Part shown: in pieces, positions 6,338-13,489 of the stretch
Layout: each line of letters begins with the position of its first letter
Position numbering within the stretch: the first letter of the stretch is position 1
Source of the DNA: a virus
Direction: 5' to 3' (one strand)
Length of the DNA: 32,482 nucleotides
Virus record (IMG/VR): IMGVR_UViG_3300044819_000043
Span: 1 to 32,482 of that record
Position numbers and translations under genes: made by a program
The notes under the pieces: generated by a model
Databases searched by the model: none
Told to the model about the DNA's origin: nothing
What the model saw: the letters and a program-made list of their open reading frames with translations, nothing else

Positions 6338-6690
6338 CAAACCTTCCGGGGCTGCGTGGGCCGTCCGCTTGACCCCATGCTTCGGACCACGGCGGTGGGG
6401 CACGCGGGGACTGAGGGCGTAATCCCTGATAATAACTTTCCCCGCTGAGTCACTTCGACGGCCCCGCCGCCGCTTTGAAACACAAGACCTCAATTCGGCT
6501 GAGGTCGCAACGCTGGAGGTGAAACATGATAGGGCACGCCGAATATGCTGGACCCAGCGAGCGCGAAGCGTGCCGAGCTTCTACGATCGGCCCCTAGCCG
6601 TTTGGGTTAAAGACGCGGCGCCCCTGGCGTTACCGGGCTGACAGCCGGGAATAGACCGGCACCTTTGAAACACTAACCAAGGAGAAAACG
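6338..6690 (+). ncRNA. Gene-poor 350 bp, possible structured RNA
   Basis: This gap inside a packed operon is unusual. It contains a 7-bp hairpin (GACCTCA/TGAGGTC at 6486-6506), a GGCT/AGCC hairpin near 6638-6650, and several G- and C-rich blocks. TTTGAAACAC occurs near 6473 and again near 6664, about 190 bp apart. One mini-ORF, 6526-6597, encodes 23 residues starting MIGHAEYAGPSEREACRAS and has GGAGGTG 5 bases upstream, so a leader peptide is possible. I do not recognise a known RNA family. The ncRNA label is a guess from spacing and hairpins. Confidence 0.25.
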
Positions 6691-6954
6691 ATGGAATGGC
6701 AAACTATCACCGCCGATTCACCACCTGACGGCTCGCTGGTTGAAACCAAGATCGACGATGCCAACGGCTCACGGAACGAGGCAGCACTTCGCCGCCGCGG
6801 CCGATTATGGTTTTTTGCCGACGCCAGCATGTACGTCTACTACGAACCGACGCATTGGCGTCCGCCGTCCGAATCGAAGATAGCCGAGATCAAGACTCGG
6901 CTGTTGCGAGAGGCACGCCTTCAGATGGACCATGCAGAGGCGTGGCAACCGTGA
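6691..6954 (+). CDS. DUF551-like small phage protein
   Basis: An 87-residue protein starting MEWQTITADSPPDGSLVETK, with AAGGAGA about 7 bases before the ATG. It has an aromatic core WFFADASMYVYYEPTHWRPP. The pattern W..I....PPDG..V......D......A.LR..G.LW....M.VYY.PTHW is the arrangement of the DUF551 family found in phage replication regions. These are short soluble proteins of unknown role. The C-terminal 20 residues are helical. The stop overlaps the next gene's GTG. Confidence 0.65.
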   Translation: MEWQTITADSPPDGSLVETKIDDANGSRNEAALRRRGRLWFFADASMYVYYEPTHWRPPSESKIAEIKTRLLREARLQMDHAEAWQP

Positions 6955-7208
6955 CCGACTACTACATCCACCTGACCGAGCCCGACCGAGAGAGCAACGA
7001 CTATTTCAGCGGCTACTACCAGGGTGCCGATTCGCCGCAACAGGCGGTGGAACTGGCGCGAAAGTGGTATCCGCACCCGACGGCGGTAGCGGTGTACGAA
7101 GCGGGATACAAGTGGCACGAAGGCGAGAAGGCGAACGCCAAGCGGAGGCGTCTTGAACCCGGCGATTCTGTCGATCGGATAACCACCAAAGCACGGAGGC
7201 AACCATGA
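6951..7208 (+). CDS. Hypothetical protein
   Basis: An 85-residue protein taken from the GTG at 6951 (GTGA overlap). The longer reading that starts at 6807 lies wholly inside the previous gene. The sequence begins MTDYYIHLTEPDRESNDYFS and continues with an Ala/Glu helix, AVELARKWYPHPTAVAVYE, then a basic C-terminus. The first half looks like a small alpha/beta domain. I do not recognise the family. ATGA overlap with the next gene supports translational coupling. Confidence 0.55.
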   Translation: MTDYYIHLTEPDRESNDYFSGYYQGADSPQQAVELARKWYPHPTAVAVYEAGYKWHEGEKANAKRRRLEPGDSVDRITTKARRQP

Positions 7209-7399
7209 ACAACTCACGTCTAACGCATCTCTGGCCGAAGTCACCGCAAGACGCGGCGGCGACCGGCCGCGAGACATTAGATTTCGTGGCGATTATGGTT
7301 CGCTGCGGACTGAACCCAATTGACGACGAACCGCTCGGCCGATTGCAGGAAGAGGCCATTCGGCGGATCGTCAAGGCCAGAAGGAAAGGTGCGAAATGA
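7205..7399 (+). CDS. Small hypothetical protein
   Basis: A 64-residue protein, MNNSRLTHLWPKSPQDAAAT at the N-terminus, helical, with a basic end (IVKARRKGAK). It has ATGA overlaps on both sides. There are no cysteines beyond one, no membrane segment and no recognised motif. The overlap pattern is the main support. Confidence 0.55.
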   Translation: MNNSRLTHLWPKSPQDAAATGRETLDFVAIMVRCGLNPIDDEPLGRLQEEAIRRIVKARRKGAK

Positions 7400-7785
7400 A
7401 ACGCGAACCGAATCTTGAAGTTGAACGCTACCGGCAAGTCCATCCGATCCTCGGCGGCGGCGAGCCAGGCATGAACTTCGGCTACTTCGTCATTCCAATT
7501 CCGTTTTGCGCCGGAGGCGGCCTACGAGTCATTTCGTCCGGATGCTGCGCGGACCCGAAGAAGGACGGCAATTGGGAGCACGTTTCCGTGAGTCTTCCGA
7601 ACCGCTGCCCGACGTGGGAGGAAATGAAGTTCACAAAGGAACTGTTCCGGACCGACAATGAGACGGTTTTGCAGTTCCACCCGCGGAAGTCAGAGTACGT
7701 CAACAACCACGAATTTACGCTGCACTTATGGCGACAGAACGGCAAAAACCACCCGCTGCCCGAGCGGCGGCTGATTGGGATTTGA
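7396..7785 (+). CDS. DUF7694-like protein
   Basis: A 129-residue protein starting MKREPNLEVERYRQVHPILG. The core WEHVSVSLPNRCPTWEEMKF followed by KELF, then VLQFHP..SEYVNNHEFTLHLW, is the conserved signature of a phage family I know as DUF7694-like. It is common in phages and prophages, with no assigned biochemical role. The central Cys pair (GCCADPK) is not a standard zinc site. It has an ATGA overlap with the gene before. The following gene may start inside its last codons or shortly after. Confidence 0.65.
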   Translation: MKREPNLEVERYRQVHPILGGGEPGMNFGYFVIPIPFCAGGGLRVISSGCCADPKKDGNWEHVSVSLPNRCPTWEEMKFTKELFRTDNETVLQFHPRKSEYVNNHEFTLHLWRQNGKNHPLPERRLIGI

Positions 7786-7838
7786 AAACAGAAAAAGAAA
7801 TGACATACGCCGAATCGAATCGAAGGGATCCTGATGCC

Positions 7839-8096
7839 ATGACGCGAATCGAACTCGACGTGTCGAACGCGGATATTGCGGCCGGCACTCCGGGTACTCG
7901 GGCTTGGTGCGCTATCGCGCACGCGGCTCGCCGGAGATTTTTGGAGCACCGCGTCGAAGTTTCCCCGGACGAGGGATTTATATGGGTCGGACTCGATCGC
8001 TACGAACTGGACGCGGAGACATGCCGACTCGGCGAGCTATTCGACGAAGGGCAAGACATCGAGCCATTCACCGCGATATTGGAGCCAATGCCATGA
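7839..8096 (+). CDS. Conserved small phage protein
   Basis: From the ATG at 7839 the product is 85 residues, MTRIELDVSNADIAAGTPGT at the N-terminus. This matches the usual beginning of a small phage family (ELxVSxADIxAG, then a variable middle with CxxA and an aromatic VxLxRY motif). An in-frame ATG at 7800 would add 13 residues and lies just after the previous stop, with a purine-rich but weak ribosome site. Further upstream the frame overlaps 7396-7785. It ends by ATGA overlap into the next gene. The function is unknown. Confidence 0.55.
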   Translation: MTRIELDVSNADIAAGTPGTRAWCAIAHAARRRFLEHRVEVSPDEGFIWVGLDRYELDAETCRLGELFDEGQDIEPFTAILEPMP

Positions 8097-8287
8097 CCAA
8101 AACCAAGTGCGACTGCGGAGCGACGACTTCGCCCGTGCCCATAATTTTCGATGAGCCCTATCCATCTTGGTGCCCGAACTGTGGGGCAATTTTCCATTCG
8201 GATGACGACGAAGGATTGCGGCCGGCGATTTCCGACTTGGAGCTAGCCCGGCAGAAACGCTTGACTCGCCGGCCGCCTATTGACTAG
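8093..8287 (+). CDS. Small zinc-ribbon protein
   Basis: A 64-residue protein starting MTKTKCDCGATTSPVPIIFD. Two knuckles, CDCG (residues 6-9) and CPNCG (27-31), are about 20 residues apart, the spacing of a zinc ribbon. The tail is charged and ends RRPPID. It is linked to the previous gene by ATGA. Such ribbons are frequent single-domain proteins in phage operons; the partner is unknown. Confidence 0.6.
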   Translation: MTKTKCDCGATTSPVPIIFDEPYPSWCPNCGAIFHSDDDEGLRPAISDLELARQKRLTRRPPID

Positions 8288-8324
8288 GTTTTCGACCTAT
8301 GGCACATTACGGCAGATCACTACT

Positions 8325-8394
8325 CCCTGCCAAGGAAACCAAAGCATCGACCCGCCGCCGCCCCTCCGTATCGCGCTTCTTTCCCTTGGCAGGG
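8325..8394 (+). promoter_or_regulatory. Large imperfect inverted repeat in the 5' leader of the DnaD-like gene
   Basis: CCCTGCCAAGGAAA (8325-8338) pairs with TTTCCCTTGGCAGGG (8380-8394), leaving one bulged G. The loop is about 41 bases and itself C-rich. It lies in the only sizeable gap between the zinc-ribbon gene and the replication gene at 8455, so it could attenuate or separate the two. Confidence 0.4.
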
Positions 8395-8454
8395 TTTGCG
8401 CGACGGAGGTGGCGGAGGCATTTAGGCCCAGGTTCGGGCCACGGAAAGGCCACG

Positions 8455-9189
8455 ATGGCTGTGTTGTACAGAGTGGCAAATTGGAATGAGCATTTTGAGA
8501 ACAACCGGACCAGGGAACTCAAAACGCTCACTTTCGTCCCTATCCCCAATAAGCTGGATGGCGACGGCTATACCGAACTAATCGACCACCCTGCGGGAAT
8601 CTCGCACTACGGTGCGTGGGTGACTATCGTTCATGTCGCATCAAGGTGCGACCCTCGCGGCACCCTACTGCGGGCCGGGAAAAAACCTCACGATTCAACC
8701 TCTTTGGCTAGGATGACAAGAGTACCAAGTATGGTATACGAAGAGGTTATACCAAGGCTTATCAGCATCGGATGGCTCGAAGCCGTAAATGATGACTGCG
8801 AAAAGACTTGCGAAGAGTCGCATGATGCTGCGGGAATCCCGCATGGCGGTGCGACAATCCCGCATGATCCTGCCCTGAATGGAAGGGAAGGGAAAGAAGG
8901 GAATAGAAGAGAGAGGCCGCAAGCGGCCCGCTCTGTTTTTAGCCCACCATCGGTTGAAGAGGTTCGCCAGTATTGCCAGACACGAGACAACGGCGTGGAC
9001 CCGGAAACCTTCGTCAACTTCTATGCCTCAAAAGGATGGCTCATCGGCAAGACGAAAATGAAGGACTGGCAGGCGGCGGTTCACACTTGGGAGAAGCGGA
9101 GCCCGAAGGTCACTCCGGTCAGCCGCGTGGCAACGGCCGAGGACTGCGCGAACTGGAACCCCACGGATGGAGGCCCGGCGCTCGCATGA
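8455..9189 (+). CDS. DnaD-like/replisome-organiser protein
   Basis: I start this at the ATG at 8455 (AAAGG 6 bases upstream). The open frame extends back to 8299, but that part overlaps the hairpin and is Arg-rich noise. The 244-residue product has an N-terminal winged-helix-like region (MAVLYRVANWNEHFENNRTR, then WVTIVHVASRCDPRGTLL, then LARMTRVPSMVYEEVIPRL, ending IGWLEAV). This is the arrangement in phage replication initiators that load the helicase. A low-complexity linker follows, then a short C-terminal domain with FVNFYASKGWLIGKTKMKDW, typical of the DnaD/gp17-like ending that contacts DNA. It directly precedes the primase-helicase gene, as in many phage replication modules. Confidence 0.7.
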   Translation: MAVLYRVANWNEHFENNRTRELKTLTFVPIPNKLDGDGYTELIDHPAGISHYGAWVTIVHVASRCDPRGTLLRAGKKPHDSTSLARMTRVPSMVYEEVIPRLISIGWLEAVNDDCEKTCEESHDAAGIPHGGATIPHDPALNGREGKEGNRRERPQAARSVFSPPSVEEVRQYCQTRDNGVDPETFVNFYASKGWLIGKTKMKDWQAAVHTWEKRSPKVTPVSRVATAEDCANWNPTDGGPALA

Positions 9190-9201
9190 GCCGGAACCGC
9201 G

Positions 9202-11019
9202 ATGATCGACGCTGCGAAGATTCCCGCCGAGTTGCGCGAGACGCCGGCATGGTGTCTCTGGAAAACCGTCCCCAGGGGTGGCAAGCCGACGAAGATTCCA
9301 TTTCGGCCAACCGACTACGAGGCCGAGAGCGACAACCCGGCGACGTGGTGCGACTTCGTTGAAGCGTGGGAACGGTACAAAATTGGCGGGTACGAAGGGA
9401 TTGGATTCATGTTCGGCAAGGAACCGCTTGGATTTGTTGGCGTTGATCTCGATGCTTGCCGCGACCCAGAGAGCGGCAAGGTCGCGGACTGGGCGAGGGA
9501 AATCATTGTGAAGCTGGACAGCTACGCTGAAGTCTCGCCGTCGAATTCGGGCGTGAAGATTTTCATGCGCGGTCAATCGCCATTCACCTCCGGCAAGAAT
9601 TTGAAACTCCCGCAGTTTGGATCGGTCGGCGGCAAGGAGGCCGGAATTGAAATCTACGATCATCGCCGTTACTTCGCCGTGACGGGGATGCGGGTTCGCG
9701 GCCCGCTGATTTGCAACGAACGGCAGAACGAACTCGATTGGCTCAAGGGCTTGTACTGGCCCGACGCCGTGCCGACGATTGGTGGGGACTTCTACGGCGA
9801 GGATTCCGTGTTGGAACGGGCGCGAAAGTATCTCGCCAAATGCCCCCCGGCGATCAGCGGTCAGAACGGGAGCGGTGCCGCGTTCCATGTCGCGTGCATC
9901 TTGGTTCTTGGATTCGGATTGTCGCGCGATACTTCGCTCACGCTTTTCCGCGAATGGAACCAGATTTGCCAGCCGCCGTGGTCCGAACGTGAACTGGCAC
10001 ACAAGATCGACGATGCCGCCAAGCAGCCTGGCACGCGGAACTTTCTCCGCAACGTGACGCCCGCGAAGTGGGACGCCGTGACCGTGCCGACGTTTGCCGA
10101 TCCGAAGATGAATGGCCGCGCGAAGAAGTTGAACAAGACCACGATGGTCGGTGCGGCAGAGAGCTACATCGGATTCATCGAGGGTGGCGGCGGCCAGGCG
10201 ATTTCCACCGGCATTCACGAACTCGACAAGGCCCTGAACGGCGGCATTGAACCGGGGGAGTTGATTCTTGTCGCGGCCCGTCCTTCGCACGGCAAGTCGA
10301 TGCTCGCCATGCAATTCGTGCATTACTGGTCCACCATCGAAATTCCATGCATCTTCATCTCTGAGGAAATGCCGGCCGTGACGCTTGGCAAGCGAGCCAT
10401 GCAATTCATTTCCGAGCGACCGCAACATGAGTGGACCGCCGCGCCGGCCGCGCTTCGAGAGGAGCTTGATCGCTATGCGAAGATTCGCGCGGCTTGTCAC
10501 ATCGTCGAAAATTGCGGCACGGTCGAGACGGCACTGGCGCAGATTGAAGAAGCAATGGAGACGCACAAGGTCAAGGCCGCGGTCATCGACTACGCTCAAT
10601 GCTTGAAGTCAAAAGGCAAGGACCGCTACGAGCAGGTGACGAACACGTCGGAGGCGCTGCGCGACTTTGCGCACCAGAAGAAAATCCCGCTCATCGTTCT
10701 GTGCCATATCGGCCGCGACATCGAGAAGCGGAAGAAGTTTATCCCGGTGATGTCCGACTTGAAAGAATCCGGGCAGTTGGAGCAGGACGCCGACGTGATT
10801 ATGTTTCTGGTTTGGCCGTGGCGGTTGGACAGCAAGCAAACGCCCGACCAGTACCAGATTTACGTTGCGAAGAATCGGAATCGAGGGGTCGGCGCGCCGG
10901 TCGTGCTTTGTCGTTTCGATCCGATTCGACAAATGGTGAGTGAGATCAAATCAGCCAACTACGAATCGGCCTTTGCGAATTTCTCCGAACCGAAGGATGA
11001 AAATGACCGCTTTTTTTAA
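9202..11019 (+). CDS. Primase-polymerase fused to DnaB-like helicase
   Basis: A 605-residue replication enzyme. Residues 1-165 form a bifunctional primase/polymerase (AEP Prim-Pol) domain with DLD at 82-84, the SPSNSGVKIF motif (112-121) and the EIYDHRRYFAVTG strand. Residues 205-275 resemble a PriCT-like helical region. The C-terminal half is a RecA-fold DnaB-type helicase: Walker A ARPSHGKS (359-366), SEEMP, Walker B VIDYAQ (461-466), the LCHIGRD sensor, SDLKESGQLEQDAD, and an arginine-finger-like KNRNRG (557-562). It would prime and unwind the fork in one polypeptide. The ribosome site is weak; the start at 9202 fits the domain boundary. The end overlaps the following HNH gene by 17 bp. 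Confidence 0.9.
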   Translation: MIDAAKIPAELRETPAWCLWKTVPRGGKPTKIPFRPTDYEAESDNPATWCDFVEAWERYKIGGYEGIGFMFGKEPLGFVGVDLDACRDPESGKVADWAREIIVKLDSYAEVSPSNSGVKIFMRGQSPFTSGKNLKLPQFGSVGGKEAGIEIYDHRRYFAVTGMRVRGPLICNERQNELDWLKGLYWPDAVPTIGGDFYGEDSVLERARKYLAKCPPAISGQNGSGAAFHVACILVLGFGLSRDTSLTLFREWNQICQPPWSERELAHKIDDAAKQPGTRNFLRNVTPAKWDAVTVPTFADPKMNGRAKKLNKTTMVGAAESYIGFIEGGGGQAISTGIHELDKALNGGIEPGELILVAARPSHGKSMLAMQFVHYWSTIEIPCIFISEEMPAVTLGKRAMQFISERPQHEWTAAPAALREELDRYAKIRAACHIVENCGTVETALAQIEEAMETHKVKAAVIDYAQCLKSKGKDRYEQVTNTSEALRDFAHQKKIPLIVLCHIGRDIEKRKKFIPVMSDLKESGQLEQDADVIMFLVWPWRLDSKQTPDQYQIYVAKNRNRGVGAPVVLCRFDPIRQMVSEIKSANYESAFANFSEPKDENDRFF

Positions 11020-11386
11020 CGAGCCAGAATTGGACAACGCCTTCAAAATGCGAGTTCCTTGCAAACATTGCGGGAGCGAGGTGGGAGAAATTCGCACCAC
11101 CAACGGGCAGGATTGTGTTTACTGTTGTTGCGGAAAATACGCCGGCTACAACGCTCCCAAGACTGAAACGGGTCGTGCCGTGCGTTCCGTGAGCACCGTG
11201 CATGAAGCGATCAAGCCGAAGTTGCGGTCGCGAATTCTGGAGCGGGCAACGGGCCGCTGCGAACTCTGCGGCGCGAAGGGCGACTTGCACGTCGGCCATA
11301 TCGTGAGCGTGGAAGCCGGGATGCGACAAGGAATGACAGATCGGGAAATCAACAGCGAGGAAAACCTCTGCTGCATGTGTGCGTAG
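11003..11386 (+). pseudogene. HNH endonuclease interrupted by an in-frame TAG
   Basis: From the ATG at 11003 (AAGGA upstream) the frame has an N-terminal zinc ribbon (CKHCG ... CCCG) and an HNH core, CELCGAKGDLHVGHIVSVEA, with the usual EENLC ending. It stops at TAG (11384-11386) inside the second CxxC (CMCA-stop-C). If the TAG is read through, the same frame continues as CNLGVGKTPIPLRLAVAMVL and ARLRNEGKMP, ending at 11477-11479 in an ATGA overlap with the next gene. The full protein would be about 158 residues. The precise continuation and overlap argue that a GAG or similar codon became TAG. Without the last knuckle the nuclease is probably inactive. Confidence 0.75.
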
Positions 11387-11475
11387 TGCAATCTTGGCGT
11401 CGGAAAGACGCCGATCCCGCTGCGGTTGGCTGTGGCGATGGTGCTTGCCAGACTTCGGAACGAAGGGAAAATGCC

Positions 11476-11709
11476 ATGACCCGCGAGCGGATCGGATTCG
11501 ACCGCCAGCCCCAGGCCCGCACCGTCGAGTGCGTGCCGTGCGGCAATGTCTCGCCGATCGAGCGAGCGGGCGACTGGCCGCAGATCGTCGTGCTTCCGAC
11601 CTGGGACCGAACAGAGAACTACGACGCCATCGGGCGATGCCCGGAATGCGAAGCGCGAATCGAGCGACAGGCGATCAACGAACCAGAACCCGAGGCCCTA
11701 CTTTTTTGA
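11476..11709 (+). CDS. Small zinc-ribbon protein
   Basis: A 77-residue protein taken from the ATG at 11476, which overlaps the original stop of the broken HNH gene (ATGA). It begins MTRERIGFDRQPQARTVECV and has CVPCG (residues 19-23) and CPEC (about 55-58), a zinc-ribbon spacing, and ends in an acidic EPEPEALLF. The same frame open back to 11377 only repeats bases of the HNH tail. The function is not recognised. Confidence 0.6.
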   Translation: MTRERIGFDRQPQARTVECVPCGNVSPIERAGDWPQIVVLPTWDRTENYDAIGRCPECEARIERQAINEPEPEALLF

Positions 11710-11720
11710 AAGGACAAACG

Positions 11721-11867
11721 ATGGACGAGAAGCCGACCACCGCAGAAACCAAGCCGAACGACCCACTGGAGCAGCCGAACGACCCACTGGAGCAGCCGAA
11801 CGACCCACTGGAGCAGCCGAACGACCCACTGGAGCAGCCGAACGACCCACTGGAGCAGCCGAAATGA
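11721..11867 (+). CDS. 48-residue heptapeptide-repeat protein
   Basis: AAAGGA lies 7 bases before the ATG at 11721. The product is MDEKPTTAETK, then five identical PNDPLEQ units, then PK. The 21-bp units (11754-11858) are perfect DNA repeats, so copy number is probably variable. Composition is Pro, Asp, Glu and Asn rich, so it is likely disordered, acidic and without a fold of its own. It overlaps the next start by ATGA. It may be a linker or binding peptide; it could also be a translated filler with no function. Confidence 0.5.
   Translation: MDEKPTTAETKPNDPLEQPNDPLEQPNDPLEQPNDPLEQPNDPLEQPK
11754..11858. repeat. Five perfect 21-bp tandem repeats
   Basis: The unit CCGAACGACCCACTGGAGCA plus G is repeated five times without mismatch and encodes PNDPLEQ. 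Perfect identity implies recent slippage or recombination; assembly could easily have collapsed or expanded it. Confidence 0.9.
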
Positions 11868-12034
11868 GCACAACGAGCGACAGCAAACCGGACCCGTCCT
11901 GCCGGCACACACTCGACCACCGCGACAAGGCCGGAAGCTGGAAAGTCGTTGACCGCAAGGTCGTCTGCCGCGAGTGCGGAAAATTTTACGGACACGTCAA
12001 CCAAACCCAAGAGCAGAAGCCGGAAGCGTTCTAG
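11864..12034 (+). CDS. Small zinc-finger protein
   Basis: A 56-residue protein, MSTTSDSKPDPSCRHTLDHR at the start, with a C/H pair (CRHT...H) and VVCRECGKFYGHV near the C-terminus. The ending CR.CGKF.G resembles a small phage zinc-finger family I recall. It overlaps the repeat-protein gene by ATGA. The 157-bp gap after it holds a perfect palindrome, CGCCCGCGGGCG, at 12121-12132 and a second copy of the ATGGCACGCCAG start sequence (12073), but no convincing gene. Confidence 0.6.
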   Translation: MSTTSDSKPDPSCRHTLDHRDKAGSWKVVDRKVVCRECGKFYGHVNQTQEQKPEAF

Positions 12035-12191
12035 GGCGGAGCCAAACGCGGCCCAGGGCGGCGACAGCGGCTAATGGCACGCCAGGGCGACCACCAAGAC
12101 GATACGCGAGTGCCTTGAATCGCCCGCGGGCGACAGGCGCAAAGCCAGGGCCGTAAATGAGAGATACGCTTTTAGGGGGAGAAAATCAGAA

Positions 12192-12758
12192 ATGGCACGC
12201 CAGACCATGACCGTCGAGCAGTTGCGGAAGCACGCCGCCAAGCCGACGGCCAAGCGCAAGACCAAGCGCGAATGGCTCGATCAATTCGCGGCCACCCCGC
12301 CGGCCCCGAAGCTGACAGACAGCGAGCGACACGCCCAGCGAAGCCTGTTCGACGTCCACGACGCAGCGGTCTACCGATTTAGGATTCCGCTTGCCCCGAC
12401 GGCGAACAAGCACTGGGTGCCGTTCATTGTGCGGGGAGCGAAGCCGCACGCAGCCCTGCACCTGAGCGACGAGGCCCAGGCATTCCGCGAGCACGTCTGC
12501 CGAGTCTGGCAAACGCATTGGAACGGCTGGCCGCCCGAGCCCCTGACGGGCAGGCTGCGGCTGTGCCTCTTAGTCCACCCGCGAAACGCAGCCGAGACGG
12601 ACAGCGACAACAGAATCAAGCCAACCCAAGACGCGCTAGCGCACGCCGGAGTGTACGCCAACGACAGCCAGATCAAGAGCCTCCGAGTGGAGGAAGGCGC
12701 GATATGCCGACCGCACGGAGCGATTGACGTGATTTTGGAAACCATTCCCGAGGCATAG
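12192..12758 (+). CDS. RusA-like Holliday junction resolvase
   Basis: A 188-residue protein; GGGGGAG lies just upstream of the ATG. Residues 61-170 form a RusA-type domain: FRIPLAPTANKHWVP at the N-terminal strand, then the acidic catalytic cluster TDSDNRIKPTQDAL (D137, D139, K143, D147), then HAGVYANDSQIKSLRVEEG with D158. RusA enzymes cut four-way junctions as dimers with magnesium at the Asp cluster. The 60-residue N-terminal extension (MARQTMTVEQLRKHAAKPTA and basic helices) is longer than in E. coli RusA and may bind DNA or a partner. Its place after the replication genes is usual in phages. The name rusA is withheld since only the family is certain. Confidence 0.85.
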   Translation: MARQTMTVEQLRKHAAKPTAKRKTKREWLDQFAATPPAPKLTDSERHAQRSLFDVHDAAVYRFRIPLAPTANKHWVPFIVRGAKPHAALHLSDEAQAFREHVCRVWQTHWNGWPPEPLTGRLRLCLLVHPRNAAETDSDNRIKPTQDALAHAGVYANDSQIKSLRVEEGAICRPHGAIDVILETIPEA

Positions 12759-12785
12759 CCTCACACCCCCGACTGGAGAACGCGA

Positions 12786-13127
12786 ATGAGCACGCCCGAC
12801 GACACCCCGCCAGAGCCCGAGGCCAACGGAGCAGCAGCCGCAGCAGAGTGGCGGCGGACGCGGATCGACAAGGCCGAAGTCTTCACGGACTCCCAAGTTG
12901 AAGCCTTGGAGCTTGCCGGCATCCGCACGCTGGGCGGGTTGCAAGAGGCAATGGTGAATGAGCCGGAATGGTGGTGCCGGAACCTGAAGATCAACGGGCG
13001 ATTCAAAAATCCCGTCGAGCAGGCATTGACGGATTTCGTCTCCAGGCACGCTCAGCAGCAAACCCGGCAGGACGACGGGACTGACACGAACCGCAGGCGG
13101 TCAGGGATCGACCGACCTGCGGAGTAG
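12786..13127 (+). CDS. Hypothetical protein with a helix-hairpin-helix-like segment
   Basis: A 113-residue protein with GGAGA upstream of the ATG. The N-terminal 30 residues are Pro/Glu/Ala rich. A central segment, VEALELAGIRTLGGLQEAMV, has the spacing of an L..AGI.TLG.L pattern as in helix-hairpin-helix or SAM-like DNA-binding repeats. The C-terminus is basic and disordered. It may be a DNA-associated helper of the recombination genes, but this rests on one short motif. Confidence 0.5.
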   Translation: MSTPDDTPPEPEANGAAAAAEWRRTRIDKAEVFTDSQVEALELAGIRTLGGLQEAMVNEPEWWCRNLKINGRFKNPVEQALTDFVSRHAQQQTRQDDGTDTNRRRSGIDRPAE

Positions 13128-13136
13128 GGTCAAGCG

Positions 13137-13259
13137 ATGAAACAACCACTCTTGTTCCCGGAAGTCGCCAAGCCGCGCGCCAGGCCGCAAGTTCGGATGC
13201 GCGTGATTGACGCCGGTGCCGGCGAAGAACTTCCGAACAACGTTCACCTGCAATGCTGA
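13137..13259 (+). pseudogene. Zinc-ribbon protein interrupted by an in-frame TGA
   Basis: The ATG at 13137 opens MKQPLLFPEVAKPRARPQVR, then MRVIDAGAGEELPNNVHLQC, and stops at TGA (13257-13259). The same frame continues RCGYDAGWREVRTMAEANAP then CPKCN and reaches TAG at 13374. The intact pattern, (M)RV.DAG.G......F.C..CG...GW ... PCP.CN, is one I recall as a common phage zinc-ribbon family. So TGA sits where Arg (CGA) is expected, inside the first CxxC (C-stop-R-C). A CGA to TGA change is the simplest cause. The distal stop overlaps the -10 box of the promoter at 13351-13379. Confidence 0.65.
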
Positions 13260-13350
13260 CGATGCGGGTACGACGCTGGTTGGCGAGAGGTACGGACGAT
13301 GGCCGAGGCGAACGCGCCGTGTCCGAAGTGCAACGTGACGGACAAATCTC

Positions 13351-13379
13351 TTGACAAGAACTTTCCCGCGTGGTAGCTT
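13351..13379 (+). promoter_or_regulatory. Strong sigma70-type promoter
   Basis: TTGACA (13351-13356) and TAGCTT (13374-13379) are 17 bases apart. Transcription should begin near 13386, just before the hairpin-rich leader of the coiled-coil gene. The -35 box is a perfect consensus. Confidence 0.6.
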
Positions 13380-13389
13380 ACACCCATCG

Positions 13390-13449
13390 GCCCTATCAAG
13401 CTTCCCAAAACACCCGCCGGGTGGCTCAGCTTCTTGCTTTTGATAGGGC
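13390..13449 (+). promoter_or_regulatory. Structured 5' leader, 10-bp closing stem
   Basis: GCCCTATCAA (13390-13399) pairs perfectly with TTGATAGGGC (13440-13449). Inside are the CACCC/GGGTG hairpin near 13411-13423 and a further G/C-rich arm after. It occupies the 5' UTR between the promoter and the ATG at 13490, so it may control translation or protect the RNA. I recognise no riboswitch family. Confidence 0.45.
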
Positions 13450-13489
13450 TCGTTGGGTCGCCCGGCGGACTAAATAAGGAGCCCGATCA

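Noticed and set aside
8299-8454. N-terminal extension of the DnaD-like gene
   Set aside because: It crosses a large inverted repeat, is Arg-rich, and the ATG at 8455 has a proper ribosome site and begins the conserved part.
9028-10599. 523-codon ORF on the minus strand
   Set aside because: It is the antisense of the primase-helicase gene, whose motifs are unmistakable. The antisense product is Arg/His-rich with no domain, a usual shadow in GC-rich DNA.
11754-11858. CRISPR or iteron array at the 21-bp repeats
   Set aside because: No spacers; units are in frame and code for PNDPLEQ.
11384-13259. Reassigned stop codons (TAG or TGA as sense) as explanation of the broken zinc genes
   Set aside because: Many clearly intact genes in the window end with TAG or TGA in coupled overlaps, so global reassignment does not fit.
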